Shown here: positions 1 to 5,422 of the stretch, in pieces
Layout: every line of letters starts with the position of its first letter
How positions within the stretch are numbered: position 1 is the stretch's first letter
Assembly: GCA_937934165.1 (NCBI GenBank)
Contig: CALGZX010000011.1
Coordinates: 1-5,458 of the forward strand
Direction of reading: 5' to 3'
DNA from: an uncultured Collinsella sp.
GTDB taxonomy: Bacteria; Actinomycetota; Coriobacteriia; Coriobacteriales; Coriobacteriaceae
Length of the DNA stretch: 5,458 nucleotides
The notes under the pieces: generated by a model
The model's input: the letters and a program-made list of their open reading frames with translations, nothing else
What the model was told of the DNA's origin: nothing
Database searches by the model: none
Made by a program: the position numbers and the translations under genes

Positions 1-126
1 CAGTGCTGCGTCCATGGCGCGCACGTCCTCCTGGCTCTGCTTATCGCTCGCCGTGGCAAGCGAGGCCGACGCTGCCTTGGCGGCAACGGCAAGATCGTGG
101 ACATACGTGGCTATATCGACCGACAT
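1..126 (-). CDS. proA: Glutamate-5-semialdehyde dehydrogenase (gamma-glutamyl phosphate reductase), N-terminal 42 residues only
   Basis: ProA reduces gamma-glutamyl phosphate to glutamate-5-semialdehyde with NADPH in the cytosol, the second step of proline synthesis after ProB. Only the first 42 codons are present; the gene runs off the left edge. The translation begins MSVDIATYVHDLAVAAKAAS and then shows the LA..S pattern followed by lysine. This matches the amphipathic N-terminal helix of ProA (E. coli begins [20 protein letters not shown]). The ATG at 126 is preceded by a purine-rich AGGAGAAAGG (134-143) at good spacing, which fixes the start. The catalytic cysteine and NADP-binding regions lie outside the window, so the call rests on the N-terminal pattern plus the presence of proB on the same strand 1.8 kb away. 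The gene is divergent from the prolyl aminopeptidase, so it needs its own promoter in 127-238; I could not find a convincing one there. An unrelated alanine-rich helical protein remains possible. Confidence 0.75.
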   Translation of the reverse strand, partial: MSVDIATYVHDLAVAAKAASASLATASDKQSQEDVRAMDAAL

Positions 127-133
127 GGGCGGC

Positions 134-143
134 CCTTTCTCCT
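134..143 (-). promoter_or_regulatory. Shine-Dalgarno site of proA
   Basis: On the minus strand this reads AGGAGAAAGG. It ends 7 bases before the ATG at 126 and supports that start for the partial proA. Confidence 0.7.
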
Positions 144-169
144 AGAAGTTTGCAACCATGGTAGCCGAT

Positions 170-200
170 TTGCGCATGGCCTCGCCCGCGGCGGTAGAAT
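170..200 (+). promoter_or_regulatory. Possible promoter of the prolyl aminopeptidase gene
   Basis: TAGAAT at 195-200 matches the -10 consensus at five of six positions. The best -35 is TTGCGC at 170-175, with a long 19-base spacer. Transcription would begin near 207 and give a leader of about 30 bases before the ATG at 239. That agrees with 239, not 158, being the true start. The match is weak, and the same 112-base gap must also hold the proA promoter on the other strand. Confidence 0.3.
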
Positions 201-238
201 TGGTCAACCCGAAACACCGCAACGAACGGAAGACTCAC

Positions 239-1657
239 ATGGCCCTCATCACTTCGTACCACGTCCCCGGCCTTTACGTCGAGGACCACAGCATCGACGT
301 CCCCCTTGACTGGCGCGGCCTGGAGCCGATGCTCCTGGCCGTCGGCAGCACCATGCGCCGCGGCGCTATGCCGGCACCAATCGCCGGCGCGCCCGAGAGC
401 ATCAAGCTCTTCTACCGCGTGGTTAGCGCGCCCGACCGCATCAACGACGATCTGCCGCTGCTCCTGTTTTTGCAGGGCGGCCCCGGCGGCGAGAGCCCAC
501 GTCCGCTGTCGCCCACAAGCGACGGCTGGATCGAGGAGGCCGTCAAGCACTTCCGCGTGGTCCTTCCCGACCAGCGCGGCACCGGACGCAGTAGCTGCGT
601 GGACGGACGCACGATCAAGGCACTGGGTGATCGCGCAACGGCCGCCGGCGCCGATACAGCACGCTCGCAGGCGGACTTCCTCAAGCGCCACCTCGCCAGC
701 TCCATCGTGCGCGATTTTGAGTACCTGCGCCTAGTGGGCTTTGGCGGCAAGCCGTGGGTCACGCTCGGCCAAAGCTACGGCGGTTTTTTGACGTTGAGCT
801 ATCTGTCGCTCTTCCCCGAGGGCGTGGCGGCAAGCTTTACCTGCGGCGGCATTCCGCACGTGCCGGCGAGCGCCAGCGAGGTCTACGCGCACACCTTCCC
901 ACGCATGGCAGCCAAGACGCAGCAGTATTACGACCGCTACCCCGCCGACGTCGAGCGCGTGGCAGCCCTGGCCGATGCGCTTGAGGAGCAGAAGCCCGCG
1001 CTGCCCGACGGCTCGCCAATGACGGTGGAGCGCCTGCAGCTTATGGGCAGCGACTTTGGCATGAAGCCGAGCTTTGAGCGCATGCATTGGATTATCGATC
1101 ACGCTTTTGTTGACGGCGACGCCACGCTGACCTGCGGCGCCTCGGTATCTGACAGCTTTTTGATGCGCGCCTTCGAGCGCACCAGCACGCGTACAAACCC
1201 GCTGTACTGGACACTGCAGGAGTTCATCTACGGCGACGGCGACACAATGCCCATTCGCTGGGCCGCGGCAGAGGAGAAGGCCCATCGCGCCGAGTTCGAC
1301 ACCCTCGCGCGCCCGCTCATGTTTACCGGCGAGGCCATGTTCCCGTGGATGTTCGAGCAGATGCCCGAGCTCAAGCCCTTCAAGCCCGCCATGGACCTGC
1401 TAATGGAAGACACCAGCTGGGACAAGATCTACGACCCGCAGCGACTGGCGTGCAACGAGGTGCCGCTCCAGGCCGCGGTGTATTTCGACGACATGTACGT
1501 CGATTCGGGTATGCAGCTCGACACACTCAGCCGCGTGGGCAACTCGCACGCCTGGGTGACCAACGAGTTCGAGCACGACGGCCTGCACGGCAGCGTGGTA
1601 TTCAAGCACCTCTTCGACGAAGCCCTCAACCGCGGAGACCTGCGCCGGATCTTCTAG
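239..1657 (+). CDS. pip: Prolyl aminopeptidase (proline iminopeptidase), alpha/beta hydrolase, peptidase family S33
   Basis: The predicted 472-residue cytosolic serine peptidase removes N-terminal proline from peptides, feeding the proline pool. Motifs in order: the oxyanion-loop QGGPG at 79-83 (HGGPG in the classical members), DQRGTGRS at 111-118, and the nucleophile elbow GQSYGG at 177-182 with Ser179 as nucleophile. A helical cap-like middle region follows. The C-terminal block contains YFDDMYVD at 415-422, which probably carries the acid (Asp417 or Asp418). The catalytic histidine is probably His446 in FEHDGLH. No signal peptide is seen. Length and motif spacing resemble the larger actinomycete-type Pip enzymes (430-470 residues) more than the 310-residue form. 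The frame stays open upstream to an ATG at 158. The ATG at 239 is preferred because GGAAG lies just upstream, homology-like sequence begins there (MALITSYHVPGLYVEDHSI), and a candidate -10 lies between the two ATGs. It is divergent from proA and convergent with proB. Substrate range beyond proline cannot be judged. Confidence 0.87.
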   Translation: MALITSYHVPGLYVEDHSIDVPLDWRGLEPMLLAVGSTMRRGAMPAPIAGAPESIKLFYRVVSAPDRINDDLPLLLFLQGGPGGESPRPLSPTSDGWIEEAVKHFRVVLPDQRGTGRSSCVDGRTIKALGDRATAAGADTARSQADFLKRHLASSIVRDFEYLRLVGFGGKPWVTLGQSYGGFLTLSYLSLFPEGVAASFTCGGIPHVPASASEVYAHTFPRMAAKTQQYYDRYPADVERVAALADALEEQKPALPDGSPMTVERLQLMGSDFGMKPSFERMHWIIDHAFVDGDATLTCGASVSDSFLMRAFERTSTRTNPLYWTLQEFIYGDGDTMPIRWAAAEEKAHRAEFDTLARPLMFTGEAMFPWMFEQMPELKPFKPAMDLLMEDTSWDKIYDPQRLACNEVPLQAAVYFDDMYVDSGMQLDTLSRVGNSHAWVTNEFEHDGLHGSVVFKHLFDEALNRGDLRRIF

Positions 1658-1658
1658 C

Positions 1659-1709
1659 AAAGGAGTGTCCCCACCTGCCGGCACAAAAGGAACGTCCCCA
1701 AGTGCCAGG
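1659..1709 (+). repeat. Two-unit REP-like intergenic repeat (GTCCCC type)
   Basis: Two direct units, 1659-1681 and 1686-1708/9, share the pattern AAAGGA..GTCCCCA..TGCC.GG with 18 of 23 positions identical and a 27-base period. The first starts one base after the peptidase stop codon. GGCAC at 1680-1684 can pair with GTGCC at 1702-1706 around a 17-base loop, so the pair can fold as an imperfect hairpin. GGGGAC-containing intergenic repeats of this look occur in many bacterial genomes and are often linked to REP-associated Y1 tyrosine transposases; I recognise the type from general knowledge. No transposase is present in the window, so any mobility would be in trans. Confidence 0.6.
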
Positions 1710-1796
1710 TTAATGAAGTCATTGCAGAAAGAGGACGGAAAGCGAAAACGCCCCTAAGCGAGTGGCTTTGTATCGTAGGTCGAACAAAAGAAGCGA

Positions 1797-1896
1797 GCGC
1801 CGCCCAGAGCGAACAAGTTGGCATGAAAAAGGCGAGGCATAGACCTGATGGTCATGCCTCGCCTTTTGAATGACAAATTGTCGCTCTGGGCGGCGC
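1797..1896. repeat. 100-base nested inverted repeat enclosing the proB/pip terminator
   Basis: The outer arms are a perfect 16-base inverted repeat: GCGCCGCCCAGAGCGA at 1797-1812 against TCGCTCTGGGCGGCGC at 1881-1896. Inside them CAAGTTG (1814-1820) pairs with CAAATTG (1874-1880) with one mismatch, followed by the core terminator hairpin. Nearly the whole 100 bases can fold into one long imperfect stem. It lies in the 253-base gap between the convergent pip and proB genes and ends 14 bases from the proB stop codon. The rest of the gap (1710-1796) shows no gene or clear signal. Confidence 0.8.
1827..1867. terminator. Bidirectional rho-independent terminator between pip and proB
   Basis: AAAAGGCGAGGCAT (1827-1840) pairs perfectly with ATGCCTCGCCTTTT (1854-1867). 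The stem continues past a single bulged A as GACC/GGTC around a TGAT loop, giving 18 pairs. In the plus direction it is followed by a four-T end; in the minus direction by five Ts (complement of the A run at 1826-1830). It can therefore end both the peptidase transcript and the proB transcript. Confidence 0.9.
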
Positions 1897-1910
1897 GCAG
1901 CGTCGACCCG

Positions 1911-3038
1911 TTAGGCGAAGACGATCAGATTATCTCGATGAATCGCGGGTTTCTCGGCCAGGTTTGCGAGCAAGCGGTTGCTGGCGATCTGGTCCTGGCG
2001 GCGGCCGGCTGCAAGCTCCAGCACGTCCGAATCGGCCTCGGCGATACCACGGGCGACGACCATACCGCTCGGATCGCACACATCGAGCACATCGCCCTCG
2101 GCAAACTCGCCATCGACCTCGCGAATACCCACCGCAAGCAGGGAAGAACCACGGCTGACCAGCGCCTTCGCGGCACCGTCGTCAACCGTTACCGAGCCAT
2201 GTGCCTTGTCACCCAGCGCGATCCACAGCTTGCGGGGCGCAATATCCAGGCGCTCCGCCGGCGGGTCGAACAGCGTACCCACGCTCTCGCCGCGGGCCAG
2301 GCGCACGAGCGCATCGGGCTCCTCGCCCGAGCAAATCACGCTCTGAATGCCAGCCGTCATCAAAATGCGGCTCGCGCGAATCTTGGTGATCATGCCGCCC
2401 GTGCCCACCGATGTGGAAGAATCGCCCGCCGAGGCAATAATCTTGGCATCGATCTTATGCACGACAGGAACAAACTCGGCCGTGGGGTCCTCATGCGGAT
2501 TGGCAGTATAGAGACCATCGATGTCCGAGAGCGTCACGCACAGATCGGCAGATACCAGGCAGCTCACGAGCGCCGCCAGTGTGTCGTTGTCGCCAAACTT
2601 GATCTCGTCGACGGTAACGGTATCGTTCTCGTTGACGACCGGCACCACGCCAAGCTCCACGAGGCGCAGCAGGGCGTCGCGCGCGTGCAGGTAAGACGTG
2701 CGGCGGGCCGTATCGTGGCGCGTGAGCAGCACGAGCGAGGTGAGCAGGTCGCGCGCATGGAACTCCTCGTCGTAGGCCGACGAGATGATGCACTGACCAG
2801 CCGAGGCGCAAGCCTGCAGGCTCGGCAGGTCGCCGACCGGCTTGCGGTCGAAGCCCAGCACGGGATAGCCACAGGCGATAGCGCCCGAGCTCACCACGAC
2901 CAGACGCCAGCCGAGCTTGCGCAGCGCTGCGGCCTGATCGGCAAGCCCGCCGATAAAGGAGCGGTTGACCTTGCCGTCAGTGCCCACAACCGTGGACGAA
3001 CCGATCTTTACCACCATCGTTTTATAAGAAGTCGTCAT
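1911..3038 (-). CDS. proB: Glutamate 5-kinase with C-terminal PUA domain
   Basis: ProB phosphorylates glutamate with ATP to gamma-glutamyl phosphate, the first and feedback-controlled step of proline synthesis. The 375 residues match the family length (367 in E. coli). The amino acid kinase domain covers roughly 8-255: VVKIGSST with Lys11, VSSGAIACG at 49-57, NENDTV at 137-142, the DIDGLYT segment at 172-178, and GTGGMITK at 212-219. A PUA domain follows at about 269-350, with GSSLLAVGI and the GDVLDV strand. Asp109 in LLTRHD aligns by eye with E. coli Asp107, a residue whose change relieves proline inhibition, so feedback control is probably intact. An in-frame TGA two codons upstream limits the start to Met1 or Met8. 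Neither has a clear Shine-Dalgarno site. Met1 is kept because it gives the usual short lead before the first strand. pncB ends 79 bases upstream on the same strand; a small GGCCG/CGGCC hairpin (3068-3083) without a T run lies in that gap. The terminator follows directly. Confidence 0.95.
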   Translation of the reverse strand: MTTSYKTMVVKIGSSTVVGTDGKVNRSFIGGLADQAAALRKLGWRLVVVSSGAIACGYPVLGFDRKPVGDLPSLQACASAGQCIISSAYDEEFHARDLLTSLVLLTRHDTARRTSYLHARDALLRLVELGVVPVVNENDTVTVDEIKFGDNDTLAALVSCLVSADLCVTLSDIDGLYTANPHEDPTAEFVPVVHKIDAKIIASAGDSSTSVGTGGMITKIRASRILMTAGIQSVICSGEEPDALVRLARGESVGTLFDPPAERLDIAPRKLWIALGDKAHGSVTVDDGAAKALVSRGSSLLAVGIREVDGEFAEGDVLDVCDPSGMVVARGIAEADSDVLELAAGRRQDQIASNRLLANLAEKPAIHRDNLIVFA

Positions 3039-3117
3039 ACGTCAAACCAATCAACTGTTCAGCGAACGGCCGAGCTGGCGGCCAAGGGAGCGTGACTCGC
3101 CCCTACCACCCAAGAAA

Positions 3118-4623
3118 TTAGTGAGCCCAGGGAAAGGCAGAAGCCGCGGCCATGTTCTTGCGCACGAGCTCGTCGCGCACATGAGCCAGGCCCTGCTCCA
3201 TGCCCACCACATAGGTCTGCGGGTACAGGAAGCGCTTGAAAGCTGCGTCCAGATGATCGAGCGCCCAAACACAGCGCTCGCGCGCGTCCTGGATGCTCTC
3301 ACGCGGAGCCACCGCACTGCCATCGCGCACGATCGGCACCAGCAGCTCGCGATACTCAAGTTCGGACACGTCGGTCACCAGGGCGGCATCATTCACGGCC
3401 ACGAGGGTATTGCCGCGCGCGGCGCCCTCCCCCGCCAGATGGTCCTCGTCGTAGATCATGTCGCAGACTGGGCCGCCAAAGCCGTCGTAATAACGGCGCA
3501 CGCGTTGCACACCCGGGATCGTGCGCTTATAGGGCTGCTCGGAGAGCTTGACCACCGGCGTCCATGGATCTGTCTCGCTCGCACGGCGGGCGGAAAGCTT
3601 GTACACGCCACCCAGCGCCGGCTGGTCATAGCAGGTCGCGAGCTTGGTACCCACGCCAAAACTGTCGATGGGCGCGCCCTGGTCGAGCAGCGACTGAATC
3701 GTGTACTCATCCAGATCGTTAGAAACCGAGATCCCCACATAGGGCAGGCCCTCGGCATCAAAACGGCCGCGAACATACTTGGAGAGCTTGGCGAGGTCGC
3801 CGGAGTCAATGCGAATGGCCGACAAGCGCTCGCCCACCGCTTCCATCTCCTTGGCAACCGTAATGGCATGTTCACAGCCCTCGCGCACGTCATAGGTGTC
3901 GATGAGCAGCGTGCAGTTCTTGGGGCTCGATTTGGCAAAGGCACGGAAGGCCTCGAGCTCGGAATCGAAGCTCATCACCCAGCTGTGCGCATGCGTGCCA
4001 AAGACGGGAATACCGTAGCGGCGGCCGGCGAGCACATTGGACGTAGAGGAGCAGCCGGCGACGTAGCTCGCGCGCGCGACGGCCAGGCCGCCATCGGGAC
4101 CCTGGGCTCGGCGCAGGCCAAACTCCGCCACGGGGCGACCGTCGGCGGCAAGCACCACGCGCGCCGTCTTGGTGGCGACAAGCGTCTGAAACCCGACGAT
4201 GTTGAGCAGCGCCGTCTCAAGCAGCTGGCACTCCAGCGCGGGGCCGGTGACGCGCACCATGGGCTCGCGCGGAAAGACGAGCTCGCCCTCGGGCACGGCG
4301 TCGATGTTTACATGCGCACGAAAATCGCGCAGGTAGTCGAGGAATCCAGACTTGAACATCGCACCGCCAGCAGGGGCCTGGAGCGAGGCGAGGTAGTCGA
4401 TGTCCTCGGGCGTAAAGCGCAGATTCTCGACCAGCTCGGGCAGCTCGGCGGTGCCGCACATGACGGCATAGGCGCTGCCAAAGGGATGGTCGCGGTAAAA
4501 CGCGGTAAAACAACCCTGCTCATTGGCCTTGCCGCTCTCCCACAGGCCCTGGGCCATAGTGAGCTCGTACAGATCGGTGAGCATTGCGATGTCGGTGGGA
4601 TGAGAGATGTCGGTCAAAGCCAT
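3118..4623 (-). CDS. pncB: Nicotinate phosphoribosyltransferase
   Basis: The enzyme joins nicotinate and PRPP to make nicotinate mononucleotide, coupled to ATP hydrolysis, in the Preiss-Handler salvage route to NAD; it is cytosolic. The 501 residues contain the family landmarks: MLTDLYELTMAQG at 14-26, FYRDHPFG at 42-49, FGLRRAQGPDGG at 168-179, FGTHAHSWVMSF at 208-219, IDTYDVREG at 241-249, RIDSGDLAKLS at 271-281, ISVSNDLDEYTI at 298-309, and SFGVGTKLATCYD at 321-333. His211 or, more likely, His213 is the histidine phosphorylated in the cycle. The frame is open to an ATG at 4680, but the start at 4623 is chosen because AAAGG lies 7 bases upstream and family-like sequence begins there. The gene lies 84 bases after the membrane-anchored protein gene and 79 bases before proB, both on the same strand. 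No clear promoter or terminator was found on either side, so co-transcription is plausible. A small CCGAT/ATCGG hairpin (4694-4707) right after the upstream stop lacks a T run. Confidence 0.95.
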   Translation of the reverse strand: MALTDISHPTDIAMLTDLYELTMAQGLWESGKANEQGCFTAFYRDHPFGSAYAVMCGTAELPELVENLRFTPEDIDYLASLQAPAGGAMFKSGFLDYLRDFRAHVNIDAVPEGELVFPREPMVRVTGPALECQLLETALLNIVGFQTLVATKTARVVLAADGRPVAEFGLRRAQGPDGGLAVARASYVAGCSSTSNVLAGRRYGIPVFGTHAHSWVMSFDSELEAFRAFAKSSPKNCTLLIDTYDVREGCEHAITVAKEMEAVGERLSAIRIDSGDLAKLSKYVRGRFDAEGLPYVGISVSNDLDEYTIQSLLDQGAPIDSFGVGTKLATCYDQPALGGVYKLSARRASETDPWTPVVKLSEQPYKRTIPGVQRVRRYYDGFGGPVCDMIYDEDHLAGEGAARGNTLVAVNDAALVTDVSELEYRELLVPIVRDGSAVAPRESIQDARERCVWALDHLDAAFKRFLYPQTYVVGMEQGLAHVRDELVRKNMAAASAFPWAH

Positions 4624-4630
4624 GGGGCGA

Positions 4631-4635
4631 CCTTT
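4631..4635 (-). promoter_or_regulatory. Shine-Dalgarno site of pncB
   Basis: On the minus strand this reads AAAGG within GAAAGGT, 7 bases before the ATG at 4623. It decides between that start and the upstream in-frame ATG at 4680, which has no comparable site. Confidence 0.7.
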
Positions 4636-4707
4636 CGGATGTGTGGTGCAGAATTTGAGGGTTGGACGAGAGCAGAGCATGCGGACATGACGCCCGATGC
4701 AAATCGG

Positions 4708-5166
4708 TTAGAGCAGGCCCATGCTGGTCAGGATCGTGTAGCCCATAAAGATGACAAACGCGATGAGGGCAAGGACAATGATGATTTTTTGAGCCGGCGC
4801 CATGCCAGGGATCTCGTTCTCGCCCGTAGGCTCCTTGGAGGTAACCATGCGCTGGGCAAAGGTCATCTCGTCACGACTCGGCTTAGGCTCGACGGACTTG
4901 GGACAAGCGGCCTTTTTAGGCTGAGGTTTGGGCGCGGCAGGTGCAGGCTTCGCAGCAGCGGGCTTGGGTGCGGGCGCGGGCGCCGATGCGGATGCGGCGT
5001 TCGCGGCGACCTCCTCGACCTTCGCACGCTCGGCACGCAGGACAGCCAGCTCCTCACGCTCGCGACGGGCCTCTTCACGAGCCTCGCGGCGGGCCTTCTC
5101 GGCGCGGAGCTCTTCCAACTCAGCGCGCTCCTCGTCGGACAATGGTTGGGACTCAAGCTCGGCCAT
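4708..5166 (-). CDS. Conserved-looking coiled-coil protein with Ala/Pro linker and C-terminal membrane anchor, function unknown
   Basis: I do not recognise a named family for this 152-residue protein. It has four visible parts. Residues 9-54 are an extremely charged Glu/Arg/Ala helix with leucines at heptad-like spacing (EERAELEELRAEKARREARE), a likely coiled coil. Residues 55-97 are a flexible Ala/Pro/Lys linker. Residues 98-127 form a distinct, less repetitive segment (SRDEMTFAQRM, then ENEIPGMAPAQK). Residues 128-147 are one hydrophobic helix (IIIVLALIAFVIFMGYTIL), followed by only about five residues. This is the layout of a tail-anchored inner-membrane protein with its N-terminus in the cytosol. 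There is no signal peptide and no enzyme motif. The start at 5166 is chosen over an in-frame ATG at 5202 because GAAAGGG lies 7 bases upstream, and 5202 falls inside the tRNA terminator hairpin. A scaffold, division or envelope role is conceivable but not shown. Confidence 0.82.
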   Translation of the reverse strand: MAELESQPLSDEERAELEELRAEKARREAREEARREREELAVLRAERAKVEEVAANAASASAPAPAPKPAAAKPAPAAPKPQPKKAACPKSVEPKPSRDEMTFAQRMVTSKEPTGENEIPGMAPAQKIIIVLALIAFVIFMGYTILTSMGLL

Positions 5167-5173
5167 GGTACAG

Positions 5174-5179
5174 CCCTTT
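5174..5179 (-). promoter_or_regulatory. Shine-Dalgarno site of the coiled-coil membrane protein gene
   Basis: AAAGGG on the minus strand, 7 bases before the ATG at 5166. It sits only five bases past the T run of the tRNA terminator, so any transcript carrying it must either read through that terminator or start almost on top of it. Confidence 0.75.
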
Positions 5180-5184
5180 CTTTT

Positions 5185-5215
5185 AAAAAAAGCCGCCGAC
5201 ACAATGTCAGCGGCT
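5185..5215 (-). terminator. Rho-independent terminator of tRNA-Ala
   Basis: On the minus strand AGCCGCTGACA (5215-5205) pairs with TGTCGGCGGCT (5201-5191) with one G-T wobble around a three-base TTG loop. Six further Ts follow (5190-5185). It begins 15 bases after the tRNA 3' end. Confidence 0.9.
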
Positions 5216-5230
5216 TATCAAATCCAAGGG

Positions 5231-5303
5231 TGGAGACGAAGGGAGTCGAACCCTCGGCCTCTGCCATGCGACGGCAGCGCTCTCCCAACTGAGCTACGTC
5301 CCC
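5231..5303 (-). tRNA. tRNA-Ala, anticodon CGC
   Basis: The 73-base cloverleaf reads 5' to 3' on the minus strand. The acceptor GGGGACG pairs with CGTCTCC. The D arm is GCTC/GAGC. The anticodon stem CTGCC/GGCAG encloses a loop GTCGCAT with anticodon CGC, which reads the alanine codon GCG. The T arm is GAGGG-TTCGACT-CCCTT, with one G-T pair. The acceptor carries the G3-U70 wobble, the classic alanine identity element. The discriminator is A and the following bases are CCC, so the CCA end is not encoded and must be added after transcription. Confidence 0.96.
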
Positions 5304-5316
5304 AGGACAAGTCGAT

Positions 5317-5344
5317 ATTTTACCTACGGCTCGCCAACTGTCAA
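5317..5344 (-). promoter_or_regulatory. Promoter of tRNA-Ala
   Basis: On the minus strand a perfect -35 TTGACA (5344-5339), a 16-base spacer and TAAAAT (5322-5317, five of six matches to the -10 consensus) predict a start near 5310, about 7 bases before the mature tRNA. This is the only strong vegetative promoter I see on the minus strand of the window. It may also serve the protein genes downstream. Confidence 0.8.
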
Positions 5345-5422
5345 CGCCCAATAACCAGTCTTTTTGGAGCGCGGCTATTTTGACAACTTTTCGAACAGGC
5401 GATCCTCTCGATGATTTTTTAA

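Noticed and set aside
158..238. N-terminal extension of the prolyl aminopeptidase from the ATG at 158
   Set aside because: No ribosome binding site precedes 158. The extra 27 residues do not resemble the family, and a -10-like box lies downstream of that ATG.
1848..3095. A 415-codon open frame on the plus strand opposite proB
   Set aside because: It begins inside the terminator hairpin and mirrors proB throughout; the composition is typical of an antisense shadow in GC-rich DNA.
3121..5292. A 723-codon open frame on the plus strand covering pncB, the membrane-protein gene and most of the tRNA gene
   Set aside because: It is antisense to two well-supported genes, and runs through the tRNA terminator and the tRNA itself. 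Its C-terminus is the familiar spurious peptide from a tRNA read backwards. High GC content explains the length.
5231..5303. Integration (att) site at the tRNA-Ala 3' end
   Set aside because: tRNA genes are common integration targets, but no repeat of the tRNA 3' end, integrase or foreign-looking segment is present downstream of it.
4928..5383. Plus-strand open frame containing an ESNPRPLPCDGSALPTEL-like peptide
   Set aside because: This peptide is the well-known false product of antisense tRNA sequence and is not a gene.
5380..5408. TTGACA at 5380-5385 on the plus strand as a rightward promoter
   Set aside because: No acceptable -10 lies 16-18 bases downstream (the bases there read like TCCTCT).
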